Below are positions 13,912 through 20,530 of a stretch of DNA of 20,530 nt, piece by piece (within the stretch, counting starts at the first letter, position 1; each line of letters begins with the position of its first letter). The notes under the pieces were generated by a model, which saw only the letters and a program-made list of their open reading frames with translations, had not been told where the DNA came from and did no database searches. The translations under genes and the position numbers were made by a program. The stretch comes from an uncultured Eubacteriales bacterium. Its GTDB lineage: Bacteria; Bacillota; Clostridia; Oscillospirales; Oscillospiraceae. The stretch is from positions 1 to 20,530 of the forward strand of contig URBH01000041.1 of the NCBI GenBank assembly GCA_900546075.1, written 5' to 3'.

Positions 13912-14844
13912 TCAGTCCGCGAACAGCGGCGTGGACAGATACCGGTCGCCGGTGTCCGGCAGGAGGACGACGATGGTCTTGCCCTCGTTCTCCGGCCGCT
14001 TGGCCAGCTCGATGGCCGCCCAGGCCGCCGCACCGGAGGAGATGCCCACCAGCACGCCCTCCGCCTTGCCGATCTGCTTGCCAACCGCAAAGGCGTCCTC
14101 GTTGGCCACGGGGATGATCTCGTCGTAAACGCCGGTGTCCAGCACCTTGGGGACGAAGCCCGCGCCGATGCCCTGAATCTTATGGGCGCCCGCCGTCCCC
14201 TTGGACAGCACGGGAGAAGTCGCAGGCTCCACGGCCACTACCTTGATTTCCGGCTTCTTGGACTTGAGGTACTCGCCCACGCCGGTGATGGTGCCGCCGG
14301 TGCCCACGCCCGCCACGAAAATGTCCACCTTGCCGTCGGTGTCGGCGTAGATTTCGGGGCCGGTGGTCTCAAAATGCGCCTTTGGGTTGGCCGGGTTCAC
14401 AAACTGGCCGGGGATGAAGCTGTCCGGAATTTCCGCTGCCAGCTCGTCGGCCTTGGCGATGGCGCCCTTCATGCCCTTGGCGCCCTCGGACAGCACCAGC
14501 TCCGCGCCGTAGGCCTTCATCAGCTGGCGGCGCTCCACGCTCATGGTGTCCGGCATGACGATGATGATACGGTAGCCCCGGGCAGCCGCCACGGCGGCAA
14601 GACCGATGCCCGTATTGCCGGAGGTCGGCTCGATGATGACGGAGCCGGGCTTCAGCAGTCCCTTTTCCTCGGCATCGTCGATCATGGCCTTGGCCACCCG
14701 GTCTTTTACAGAACCGGCGGGGTTCAAGTACTCCAGCTTTGCCAGGATCTTCGCCTTCAGGCCAAGCTTCTTTTCAATGTGGGTCAGCTCCAGCAGGGGC
14801 GTTTTGCCGATGAGCTGGTCGGCAGAAGTGTAAATGTTCGCCAT
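13912..14844 (-). CDS. cysK: Cysteine synthase (O-acetylserine sulfhydrylase)
   Basis: A PLP enzyme that makes L-cysteine from O-acetylserine and sulfide in the cytoplasm. The 310-residue product is full length. It has the PLP lysine in NPAGSVKDR (K47), the substrate loop EPTSGNTG (72-79), the phosphate-binding GTGGT (181-185) and the C-terminal SSGAA segment. A GGAGGGA ribosome site lies within the 3' end of metY, and the gap to that gene is only 2 bases. The rrf2 regulator follows after 4 bases. In Bacillus CymR acts in a complex with CysK, so a shared operon of cysK and an Rrf2 gene is functionally suggestive (inference). Confidence 0.97.
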   Translation of the reverse strand: MANIYTSADQLIGKTPLLELTHIEKKLGLKAKILAKLEYLNPAGSVKDRVAKAMIDDAEEKGLLKPGSVIIEPTSGNTGIGLAAVAAARGYRIIIVMPDTMSVERRQLMKAYGAELVLSEGAKGMKGAIAKADELAAEIPDSFIPGQFVNPANPKAHFETTGPEIYADTDGKVDIFVAGVGTGGTITGVGEYLKSKKPEIKVVAVEPATSPVLSKGTAGAHKIQGIGAGFVPKVLDTGVYDEIIPVANEDAFAVGKQIGKAEGVLVGISSGAAAWAAIELAKRPENEGKTIVVLLPDTGDRYLSTPLFAD

Positions 14845-14846
14845 GA

Positions 14847-16136
14847 TTATCCCTCCCTCACGGCGTCAAAGCCGCGCTGCAAATCCGCGAGAATGTCGTC
14901 AATGTGCTCCGTGCCGATGGACAGCCGGATGGTGTTGGGCTTGATGCCCTGATCCAGCAGCTCCGCCTCGGTCAGCTGGCTGTGGGTCGTGGTGGCCGGG
15001 TGAATGACCAGGCTCTTGACGTCCGCCACGTTGGCAAGCAGGGAGAAAATTTTCAGATTGTCAATGAACTTGTGAGCTTCCTTCACGCCGCCCTTGATCT
15101 CGAAGGTGAAGATGGACGCGCCGCCGTTGGGGAAATACTTCTCATACAGGGCGTGATCCGGATGGTTCGGCAGAGAGGGGTGGTTCACATGCTCCACCTG
15201 AGGATGGTTCGCGAGGAATTCAACCACCTTCTTGGTGTTCTCGGCGTGGCGCTCTAAGCGCAGAGACAGGGTTTCCACGCCCTGGAGCAGCAGGAAGGCC
15301 GCGAAGGGAGAGATGGTCGCGCCGGTGTCCCGCAGCAGCACCGCGCGGATGTAGGTCACGAAAGCGGCAGGGCCGGCGGCGGCGACAAAGGAAACGCCGT
15401 GGTAGCTGGGGTTCGGCTCGGCGATGGCGGGGTACTTCCCGGAAGCCGCCCAGTCAAACTTGCCGGAGTCCACGATAATGCCGCCCAGGGTGGTTCCGTG
15501 GCCGCCCAGGAACTTGGTCGCGGAGTGAACCACGATGTCCGCGCCGTGCTCGATGGGGCGGATGAGGTAGGGGGTGCCGAAGGTGTTATCCACCACCAGG
15601 GGGATGCCGTACTTATGCGCCAGCTCGGCCAGGGCGTCGATGTCGGGGATGTCACTGTTGGGATTGCCCAGGGTCTCAATATAAATGGCGCGGGTCTCGG
15701 GACGGATGGCGCTCTCCACTTCCGCAAGATCGTGGATGTTCACGAAATCGGCGGTGATGCCAAAGCCGGGCAGGGTGTGGGCGAGCAGGTTGTAGCTGCC
15801 GCCGTAGATGGTCTTCTGGGCGACGAAGTGGCCGCCGTTCTGACCCAGGGCTTCCAGCACGTAAGTGATGGCCGCCGCGCCGGAGGCCAGTGCCAATGCC
15901 GCCACGCCGCCTTCCAGAGCGGCCACCCGCTTTTCCAGAACGTCCTGGGTGGAGTTGGTGAGACGGCCGTAAATATTGCCGGCGTCCGTCAGCCCGAAGC
16001 GGGCGGCGGCGTGGGCGCAGTCGTGGAACACGTAAGAGGTGGTGGCGTAAATGGGAACGGCGCGGGCATCGGTAGCGGGATCGGCCTGCTCCTGGCCGAC
16101 GTGGAGCTGTAAGGTTTCAAATTTATAGTCAGACAT
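14847..16136 (-). CDS. metY: O-acetylhomoserine sulfhydrylase (Cys/Met PLP enzyme)
   Basis: A PLP-dependent enzyme of the Cys/Met metabolism family that makes homocysteine from O-acetylhomoserine and sulfide, or a related thiol reaction. The 429 residues match the O-acetylhomoserine aminocarboxypropyltransferase length, longer than cystathionine synthases. SATKFLGGHGTT (205-216) holds the PLP lysine K208, and VVDNTFGTPY (181-190) the PLP-ring aspartate D183. I use the ATG at 16136, with AAGGAAA about 9 bases upstream; an in-frame ATG at 16187 adds a 17-residue basic lead without ribosome site. First gene of metY-cysK-rrf2, giving both the methionine and the cysteine branch of sulfide assimilation. 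The promoter region carries several CCTA/TAGG inverted repeats. Confidence 0.95.
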   Translation of the reverse strand: MSDYKFETLQLHVGQEQADPATDARAVPIYATTSYVFHDCAHAAARFGLTDAGNIYGRLTNSTQDVLEKRVAALEGGVAALALASGAAAITYVLEALGQNGGHFVAQKTIYGGSYNLLAHTLPGFGITADFVNIHDLAEVESAIRPETRAIYIETLGNPNSDIPDIDALAELAHKYGIPLVVDNTFGTPYLIRPIEHGADIVVHSATKFLGGHGTTLGGIIVDSGKFDWAASGKYPAIAEPNPSYHGVSFVAAAGPAAFVTYIRAVLLRDTGATISPFAAFLLLQGVETLSLRLERHAENTKKVVEFLANHPQVEHVNHPSLPNHPDHALYEKYFPNGGASIFTFEIKGGVKEAHKFIDNLKIFSLLANVADVKSLVIHPATTTHSQLTEAELLDQGIKPNTIRLSIGTEHIDDILADLQRGFDAVREG

Positions 16137-16288
16137 AATCGTAATTTCCTTTCTAAAGTCAAATGTTATCCTTTTTCTTACAAACATCGGGGATACATTC
16201 GGCCAAAGCGGAAATTCGCCCTTACGAGGGTCTCAAAATGATTTTTCACGGGGAGTGCCTCCCTTCAAAACTCACCTATCTGGTAGGT
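16137..16288 (-). other. metY leader, about 150 nt, no assigned riboswitch
   Basis: The predicted leader has two short hairpins (GGGAG-GCA-CTCCC and CCCT-CGTA-AGGG) and a long AT-rich run before the ribosome site. I looked for SAM-I riboswitch and T-box hallmarks and did not recognise them. No clear terminator hairpin with a T tract is present. Confidence 0.4.
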
Positions 16289-16290
16289 GA
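16272..16290. promoter_or_regulatory. Inverted repeat at the metY transcription start
   Basis: TCACCTA (16272-16278), five bases, TAGGTGA (16284-16290), a perfect inverted repeat that covers the predicted metY start point. A candidate operator for the Rrf2 protein of this operon. Confidence 0.6.
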
Positions 16291-16294
16291 TTGC

Positions 16295-16323
16295 ATCATA
16301 CCACGAAATTCCTACCAAGTCAA
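16295..16323 (-). promoter_or_regulatory. Sigma-A promoter of metY-cysK-rrf2
   Basis: Minus-strand TTGACT (16318-16323), a 17-bp spacer and TATGAT (16295-16300). The spacer contains GGTAGGAATTT, a further TAGG half site. Confidence 0.85.
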
Positions 16324-16340
16324 TCGGTTTTTTATCAAAA

Positions 16341-16365
16341 TTTTCCTACTTGTCCGGTAGGAAAA
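16341..16365. promoter_or_regulatory. Inverted repeat upstream of the metY promoter
   Basis: TTTTCCTAC (16341-16349), seven bases, GTAGGAAAA (16357-16365), a perfect 9-base inverted repeat about 18 bp upstream of the metY -35. It shares the CCTA/TAGG core with 16272-16290. Confidence 0.6.
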
Positions 16366-16416
16366 CCGGCAATATGACCAAGGCGGAAAAAAGTCCGTCC
16401 TGCCAGGTTTTTTTCT

Positions 16417-16444
16417 TTGACAAATTCCGATTGCATGGTAGAAT
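16417..16444 (+). promoter_or_regulatory. Sigma-A promoter of the CmpB-type membrane protein
   Basis: TTGACA (16417-16422), a 16-bp spacer and TAGAAT (16439-16444). It includes GGTAGAATGTAGG (16437-16449), identical to the prmA promoter. Confidence 0.75.
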
Positions 16445-16486
16445 GTAGGCGAAAACTCCCCAATAAAAACAGACAGGAGTGTCCCT

Positions 16487-17770
16487 ATGGAGATTTCCTA
16501 CACCATTTTCGATCTGCTTTTCTATCTGCTGCTCTACGCCTTTCTCGGCTGGTGCGTCGAGGTTTTCTGCGCCGCCGTGAAAAACGGGCGGTTTGTGAAC
16601 CGTGGCTTTCTGAACCTCCCTCTGAACATGCCCTGCGGCATTGCCGCCGCGCTGCTGCTGCCGGTGCTGGGTACCATGAACCATAAGACCGTCCTGCAAT
16701 ATAGTATGACGCTGGTGATCTATGTTCTGGTTCGGTGCGTGACCGACCAGTTCGTCCGGGGCGTCAGCCGGAGGCGGTTTGCCGCTGAGCCGAAGGGAAA
16801 GACCTTTTTCCTCAACGCGGCCATTGCGGCCGCCGTCATGCTGCTGGTGTATCTGGTGGTGCATCCCGGCATGATGGGGCTACTGTATCTGATGCCCAAG
16901 TGGCTGGAGCGGACGCTGGTCATCGCGGGGGTCGTCCTGATTCTGGCGGACTTTGTCGGCGTGATGCGCACCCTGCGCACCAGCAGCGCCACCCGGCTGA
17001 ACAAGGCCGGGCAGGAGACCACCCAGCGCATGGCCGACCGGATCAGCAGTGCCATCTGGCGGCGTCTGCAAAAGGCCTACCCCGGTCTCACCGCGGCGGA
17101 TGTACCGGGACCGGAGCGGTATGTTTTCGCCCGGGGCATCTGCTTTGACAAGCTGGTGTGGGTGTTCCTCGTGACCTCGTTCTTAGGCGCGCTGATCGAG
17201 ATGGTCTTCTGCCGGGTCACGTCGGGGCAGTGGATGAGCCGCTCCGGCGTGCTGTACGGAAGCTTCAGCTTCGTATGGGGGCTGGGCGCGGTGGTGCTGA
17301 CCATCACCCTGCAACGGATCGCCGACAAGCCCGACCGGCGGATTTTCCTGGCGGGCTTCGTCATCGGCGGCGCTTACGAGTACCTTTGCAGCGTATTCAC
17401 CGAGCTGGTGTTCGGCACGGTGTTCTGGGACTACAGCAAAATGCCCCTGAACATCGGCGGCCGCACCAATGTGCTGTACTGCATCTTCTGGGGACTGCTG
17501 GCCGTGGCGTGGATCAAGGTGCTGTATCCGCCCATGAGCAAGGGCATTGAGAAAATCCCGGCGTTGCTGGGGAAGGTGATCACCTGGGTCATCATCTTTT
17601 TCCTGGCCTGCGACGGTCTGCTCACCGCCGCCGCCATGCTGCGCTACACCGACCGTCAGAACAACCCGGAACCCAAAAACGTAGCCGAAGCGTTTCTGGA
17701 CAACACCTATGACGACGACTGGATGGAACATCACTGGCCGAACATGGTGGTCACAAAGGACGCGGAATGA
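16487..17770 (+). CDS. CmpB-type (PF06541) multi-pass membrane protein, duplicated
   Basis: A 427-residue membrane protein with about ten hydrophobic segments, of the group annotated as putative ABC transporter permease (ABC_trans_CmpB). Two halves can be aligned: FLGWCVEVFCAAVKNGRFV (19-37) with FLGALIEMVFCRVTSGQWM (232-250), each followed by a serine/glycine/leucine-rich helix. The second half also has GGAYEYLCSVFTELVFG and DYSKMPLNIGGR, typical of the family. A hydrophilic, basic stretch (about 160-215) joins the halves. No ATPase partner is nearby, so transport is unproven. The start is supported by AGGAG (16475-16479). It ends with an acidic tail. Confidence 0.8.
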   Translation: MEISYTIFDLLFYLLLYAFLGWCVEVFCAAVKNGRFVNRGFLNLPLNMPCGIAAALLLPVLGTMNHKTVLQYSMTLVIYVLVRCVTDQFVRGVSRRRFAAEPKGKTFFLNAAIAAAVMLLVYLVVHPGMMGLLYLMPKWLERTLVIAGVVLILADFVGVMRTLRTSSATRLNKAGQETTQRMADRISSAIWRRLQKAYPGLTAADVPGPERYVFARGICFDKLVWVFLVTSFLGALIEMVFCRVTSGQWMSRSGVLYGSFSFVWGLGAVVLTITLQRIADKPDRRIFLAGFVIGGAYEYLCSVFTELVFGTVFWDYSKMPLNIGGRTNVLYCIFWGLLAVAWIKVLYPPMSKGIEKIPALLGKVITWVIIFFLACDGLLTAAAMLRYTDRQNNPEPKNVAEAFLDNTYDDDWMEHHWPNMVVTKDAE

Positions 17771-17780
17771 TTGCGAAAAT

Positions 17781-17818
17781 CGCCCCCGGGAAGCGGTTCG
17801 CGCCGTTTCCCGGGGGCG
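17781..17818. terminator. Bidirectional terminator between convergent genes
   Basis: A 16-bp stem with one G-T pair (17781-17796 with 17803-17818). The plus-strand tail is poor in T; the minus-strand tail reads ATTTTCGC, so it fits best as terminator of the LytTR-DUF3021 operon and probably serves both. Confidence 0.75.
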
Positions 17819-17825
17819 TGCCGGT

Positions 17826-18287
17826 TTAATCCTGCTTTTCCTCCGAAATTTTCTCGTTCATTTTCTTAACATTCCGCTTGCCGATGGCAAACTGGACGCC
17901 CCAGATCACCGCGAAAATCAGGACAAACACCCCGAAATAGCTCAGAAACCCCGCCACGCTGTGCTCCATCCAATACGCCGCATAGGCGATGGGCAGCATG
18001 ATAAGGGAAATGATGAGGAAATACACGCCGGTCTGCCGGACAAGGCTCCAGCTTTCCAGCTCCCAGATCACGGAACTTGCCGCGAAGCCCGCGCCCAGCA
18101 ATCCGCAGAGCAGGGCTTGCAGAATGACGGCTCTGATTTCATTTCCCAGTGCCTCCGCCAGCTCCGGCGCGCAGGGGGAGTAATATCCGCCCGCCCACAT
18201 CAGCGAAATGCAGATTGTAATGACATACCCGATGGCAATCCCGATGGGGAAGCCCAGCGCTCCCCGCAGAATCAGTTTCTTCTTCAT
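17826..18287 (-). CDS. DUF3021 family membrane protein
   Basis: A 153-residue protein with four predicted transmembrane helices (about 8-33, 50-75, 85-108 and 112-137) and a charged C-terminal tail. The length and the direct linkage to a LytTR DNA-binding protein are typical of DUF3021 proteins, which are thought to act as membrane partners of LytTR regulators. It starts 10 bases after the LytTR stop and ends next to the terminator at 17781-17818. Its molecular activity is unknown; holding the regulator at the membrane is a possible role, not shown here. Confidence 0.82.
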   Translation of the reverse strand: MKKKLILRGALGFPIGIAIGYVITICISLMWAGGYYSPCAPELAEALGNEIRAVILQALLCGLLGAGFAASSVIWELESWSLVRQTGVYFLIISLIMLPIAYAAYWMEHSVAGFLSYFGVFVLIFAVIWGVQFAIGKRNVKKMNEKISEEKQD

Positions 18288-18297
18288 ATGCTACACC

Positions 18298-18738
18298 TCA
18301 TATTCCTAAAATTGTCTTGACCTTGGACACATACCGTCTGGAAATATACGTGACCGTCCCGCCCCGCAGCTTCACGCAGATCGTGCCGGTGAAGCTCAAA
18401 TCAAAATAGTCGATCTTCTTCAGGTTGATGATCTCCGAATTGGAAATGCGGACGAACTGATGGGGGTTCAGCCGCTGCTCCACCTCATACAACCGAAGGC
18501 GCAGAACGTATTCGCCCTTTTCCGTGACCGCGTAAACCTTCCCGGCGCCGGCGTAGACCCGAATCAGCTCCGCCGGTTCCAGCACCTCGATCTTCCCGTC
18601 CTTCATGCCGGAAAGGATGCAGGGGGCATCGCCTGACAGCTGTTTCACCAGCTGGCTGACCTCCTCCGTTACGGCGGCGGTCAGGATCACGACCTTTGGC
18701 TTCGGGTACGCGCCGTCGATTCTGATTTCTACCTGCAT
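18298..18738 (-). CDS. LytTR DNA-binding domain regulator
   Basis: A 146-residue protein with a C-terminal LytTR domain (about 45-146). Family hallmarks are the RLRLYEVEQRL segment, HQFVRISNSEIINLKKI (93-109), where the SxxxNL core is conserved, and the final TYISRRYVSKVK (130-141). The N-terminal 40 residues are not a response-regulator receiver domain, so it is not a classical two-component regulator. AAGGAGTG precedes the ATG. Co-transcription with the DUF3021 gene is indicated by the 10-base gap. Autoregulation is plausible because two AAC-N-GTT repeats sit next to its promoter. Confidence 0.9.
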   Translation of the reverse strand: MQVEIRIDGAYPKPKVVILTAAVTEEVSQLVKQLSGDAPCILSGMKDGKIEVLEPAELIRVYAGAGKVYAVTEKGEYVLRLRLYEVEQRLNPHQFVRISNSEIINLKKIDYFDLSFTGTICVKLRGGTVTYISRRYVSKVKTILGI

Positions 18739-18764
18739 GGTCTTTCACTCCTTTCTCTGGCTGC

Positions 18765-18793
18765 ATTATAGAAATAATTTCCCCCCTCCGCAA
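18765..18793 (-). promoter_or_regulatory. Sigma-A promoter of the LytTR-DUF3021 operon
   Basis: Minus-strand TTGCGG (18788-18793), a 17-bp spacer and TATAAT (18765-18770), about 25 bases before the LytTR start. Confidence 0.75.
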
Positions 18794-18809
18794 CCGTTTT
18801 TCAACAGTT
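18792..18809. promoter_or_regulatory. Two AAC-N-GTT repeats next to the LytTR promoter
   Basis: AACCGTT (18792-18798) and AACAGTT (18803-18809) lie 11 bp apart, one helical turn, directly against the -35. They resemble the ACAGTT-type half sites known for LytTR proteins. Confidence 0.45.
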
Positions 18810-18833
18810 GGTCGATTTCGGGCTGTAAGCGGC

Positions 18834-18863
18834 AAAAAGCAGGGGCGGAAAAACCGTCCCTGC
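18834..18863 (-). terminator. Rho-independent terminator of the DUF4173 gene
   Basis: A 10-bp stem with one mismatch (18839-18848 with 18854-18863) and a 5-base loop, followed on the minus strand by TTTTTGCC. Repeat copy 2 lies between the DUF4173 stop codon and this terminator. Confidence 0.8.
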
Positions 18864-18888
18864 CTGCGTATTTGATTTTAGGGTAACA

Positions 18889-19007
18889 CCCTTGGCTCTC
18901 CCTCCGGGAGAGCTGTCACCGCAGGTGACTGAGAGGCATCGCGCCCTGGTTTCTCCTCTCCGTCCTCGCTTTGCTCGGCCACCTCTCCCAAGGAGAGAGG
19001 CAAGGGG
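18889..19007. repeat. Short inverted-repeat element, copy 2
   Basis: A 119-bp element that aligns with 5650-5790 over both arms: CCCTTGGCTCTCCC at the left, the GTCACC/GGTGAC hairpin with ACTGAGAGG following, and CACCTCTCCCAA and AGAGGCAAGGGG at the right. The central part is shorter and more diverged (119 bp against 141). It has the same orientation as copy 1 and ends 9 bases before the stop codon of a minus-strand gene. Confidence 0.85.
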
Positions 19008-19016
19008 CGTTCTTTG

Positions 19017-20465
19017 TCAATCCACAGCCTTCCGGGCGGCGGACTCGGTGTATGTCCAGCTCCGGAAATCCGAAATGCTGCAATAGCTGTTTTCCAGAAT
19101 GTCCTCCGCCGCGGAAGCAATTTCCGGGTCACCGTCCCGGGTCAGCTCTTTGATATAGGGCAGCGCACCGTCTCCCAGGCAGCTCATATGCCCCATGTCG
19201 ATGGTCTCCAGCCGCCCCGACTGGTAGGCGCGGACGTTGTACCGGGCGACAAACGTATCCACGTCCCCCCAGAAGGTGACGCACCCCAGAATCAGCGCGC
19301 AGATCACCGCGCCCTTCATGTAGGGGAACCGGGGCTTAAGCAGCCACACGGACACGAGAATTGTCGTGACCCCCAGCCAGAGCATGAAAACCTCCGTCAG
19401 TACCCGCTTTCTCGTCAGGCCGTAGCCGCCGATGTAGAGCAGCATTTTCGCGCTGGCCGCGGCGATGAGAAACAGCGCCGCCAGTCCCAGGAACAGGCAC
19501 AGCCCTTTGGTCAGCGCCGGGACGCCGGTCTTCTTTTCCACCAGAGCCATGGCAAGGCACATCAGTCCCAGATTGATAAAACTCAGCCACGCCATCTCAA
19601 AAAATCCCCGGCGGGCATACTCCGCCAGCGTGTACCCATCGGGCAGGATGCCCGCGAAGCCGCCGCCCAGGTACGCCAGCTGGCTCAGCAGATACACGGC
19701 GTAAATCAGGCACACCGTCCCAAGCAATATGTTCACGGTAATGGCGCTGAACCCCTGGAAGTGCTTCCCTTCCTTCCCGTTTTTCTCCCCGTATTTCAGT
19801 CCCATGCCCCGGGAATACAGAATCCATCCGGCGAACACGCCGAAAAGCAGGGAAATCACCGGCTCCGACCAGTCGGTGTCGGGGAGCATATCCATCAGCC
19901 CCTCAAACGCCGCGTCGGCACGCATCAGCAGGAAAATCAGCACCGCCGCCACCGGCAGGGCAATCAATACGCCCAGAATCGCCGCGCCGCCCCGTTTGCC
20001 CGCCGTACCGGCGTTTTTCCGGGCGTCGTTCAGCCCCCGGGCGGCGGCGCTCATGCTGCCCACGCCCAACGTGAACAACGCCCGGGGAGCGTCCAGCGCC
20101 GACGCGATGCCGCCGGGTTCCCGGCGGCTCTGCCCCGCCATCCGGCAAAAGCCGAGGTTCACGGCAAACAGCGCCATGAGGAGCATTTCCATTTTGATAC
20201 CGCTGTCCGACGACCGGGCGAACCCGGCGAAGATCACCGTCGCCAGAATCAGCAGCGCCGCCTCATATTTCCCCGGCCGGAAGCCGCAGCGCAGCAGATA
20301 CCAAAGGCTGCACCCCGTCAAAGCCACCGCCCCCAGGGCAAAGCCCAGACAAAAACCGCCGTAAAGAATGCTGTTCCACGTAAACGTGCCGAAAAGCAGC
20401 ACCAAAAGTCCAAAAATCAGCTCCCGTTTTCCCGCAGGATACCGGAGCAGTGTCCGTTCTTCCAT
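19017..20465 (-). CDS. DUF4173 multi-pass membrane protein
   Basis: A 482-residue membrane protein with roughly ten to twelve hydrophobic segments spread over residues 15-410. The segment GYTLAEYARRGFFEMAWLSFINL is typical of DUF4173 proteins. A hydrophilic cytoplasmic-like loop with Arg and Lys (about 130-160) splits the first membrane block. The C-terminal 70 residues are soluble and acidic (around LPYIKELTRDGDPEIASAAE). No function is known for the family. GGGAG precedes the ATG. The gene has its own promoter with a palindromic operator at 20494-20517 and ends before repeat copy 2 and a terminator. Confidence 0.85.
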   Translation of the reverse strand: MEERTLLRYPAGKRELIFGLLVLLFGTFTWNSILYGGFCLGFALGAVALTGCSLWYLLRCGFRPGKYEAALLILATVIFAGFARSSDSGIKMEMLLMALFAVNLGFCRMAGQSRREPGGIASALDAPRALFTLGVGSMSAAARGLNDARKNAGTAGKRGGAAILGVLIALPVAAVLIFLLMRADAAFEGLMDMLPDTDWSEPVISLLFGVFAGWILYSRGMGLKYGEKNGKEGKHFQGFSAITVNILLGTVCLIYAVYLLSQLAYLGGGFAGILPDGYTLAEYARRGFFEMAWLSFINLGLMCLAMALVEKKTGVPALTKGLCLFLGLAALFLIAAASAKMLLYIGGYGLTRKRVLTEVFMLWLGVTTILVSVWLLKPRFPYMKGAVICALILGCVTFWGDVDTFVARYNVRAYQSGRLETIDMGHMSCLGDGALPYIKELTRDGDPEIASAAEDILENSYCSISDFRSWTYTESAARKAVD

Positions 20466-20477
20466 AATATCTCCCTT

Positions 20478-20506
20478 CTCATACTATTTCTCGATAAAAT
20501 GGTTAA
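20478..20506 (-). promoter_or_regulatory. Candidate promoter of the DUF4173 gene
   Basis: Minus-strand TTAACC (20501-20506), a 17-bp spacer and TATGAG (20478-20483). The -35 lies within the palindrome at 20494-20517. An upstream gene beyond the window cannot be excluded. Confidence 0.5.
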
Positions 20507-20517
20507 CACCATTTTAT
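20494..20517. promoter_or_regulatory. Perfect palindromic operator upstream of the DUF4173 gene
   Basis: ATAAAATGGT (20494-20503), a TAAC centre, ACCATTTTAT (20508-20517), 10-base arms without mismatch. The overlap with the predicted -35 suggests a repressor site. It has no T tail of a terminator toward either side, and the AT-rich arms argue against one. Confidence 0.6.
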
Positions 20518-20530
20518 CCTGCGAATCCTT

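Noticed and set aside
16371..16416. T-rich hairpin-like stretch before the CmpB-type promoter as a terminator
   Set aside because: The GGCGGA/TCCGTC stem is only 6 bp and is separated from the T run by ten bases; the T run is more likely promoter-upstream sequence.

Overview
The window is a housekeeping-rich chromosomal segment of a Gram-positive, GC-rich anaerobe. Protein similarity suggests Clostridia, most likely Oscillospirales (inference). Supporting signs are an HrcA/CIRCE-controlled groESL, a TK1-like thymidine kinase, the YmfF/YmfH peptidase pair, a LytTR-DUF3021 pair, a DUF4349 lipoprotein, a DUF4173 membrane protein, strong GGAGG ribosome sites and sigma-A type promoters. No rRNA, tRNA, CRISPR array, transposase or phage gene was seen.

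Layout, left to right. Positions 53-1348 (minus): tdk-deoC, pyrimidine deoxynucleoside salvage. 1571-2518 (plus): DUF4349 lipoprotein, divergent from tdk. 2560-3342 (minus): a ParB/Noc-like protein with no ParA beside it. 3506-5563 (plus): promoter, perfect CIRCE operator, groES and groEL. 5650-5790: copy 1 of a short inverted-repeat element. 5794-7173 (minus): ROK-like protein. 7348-10780 (minus): ymfF-ymfH-lgt with two ATGA overlaps. 10980-12986 (plus): prmA and a membrane-anchored DUF4015 protein. 12987-13502: a gene-poor stretch that holds a probable type I toxin-antitoxin locus, with a 29-32 residue holin-like toxin on the minus strand and an antisense RNA on the plus strand. 13503-16136 (minus): metY-cysK-rrf2, a sulfur assimilation operon that includes its likely regulator. 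16487-17770 (plus): duplicated CmpB-type membrane protein. 17826-18738 (minus): LytTR regulator and DUF3021 protein. 18889-19007: copy 2 of the short element. 19017-20465 (minus): DUF4173 protein, with a palindromic operator just upstream.

The most interesting part is 12998-13498. The toxin peptide is too short for ordinary gene calling. It sits between convergent promoters whose RNAs begin with nearly the same 17 nucleotides. The plus-strand RNA ends at one of two hairpins, one overlapping the toxin stop codon and one just upstream of its start. Next most interesting are the two copies of the inverted-repeat element, each placed directly after the stop codon of a minus-strand gene, and the group of CCTA/TAGG inverted repeats around the metY promoter, which are good candidate operators for the Cys-rich Rrf2 protein encoded at the end of that operon.
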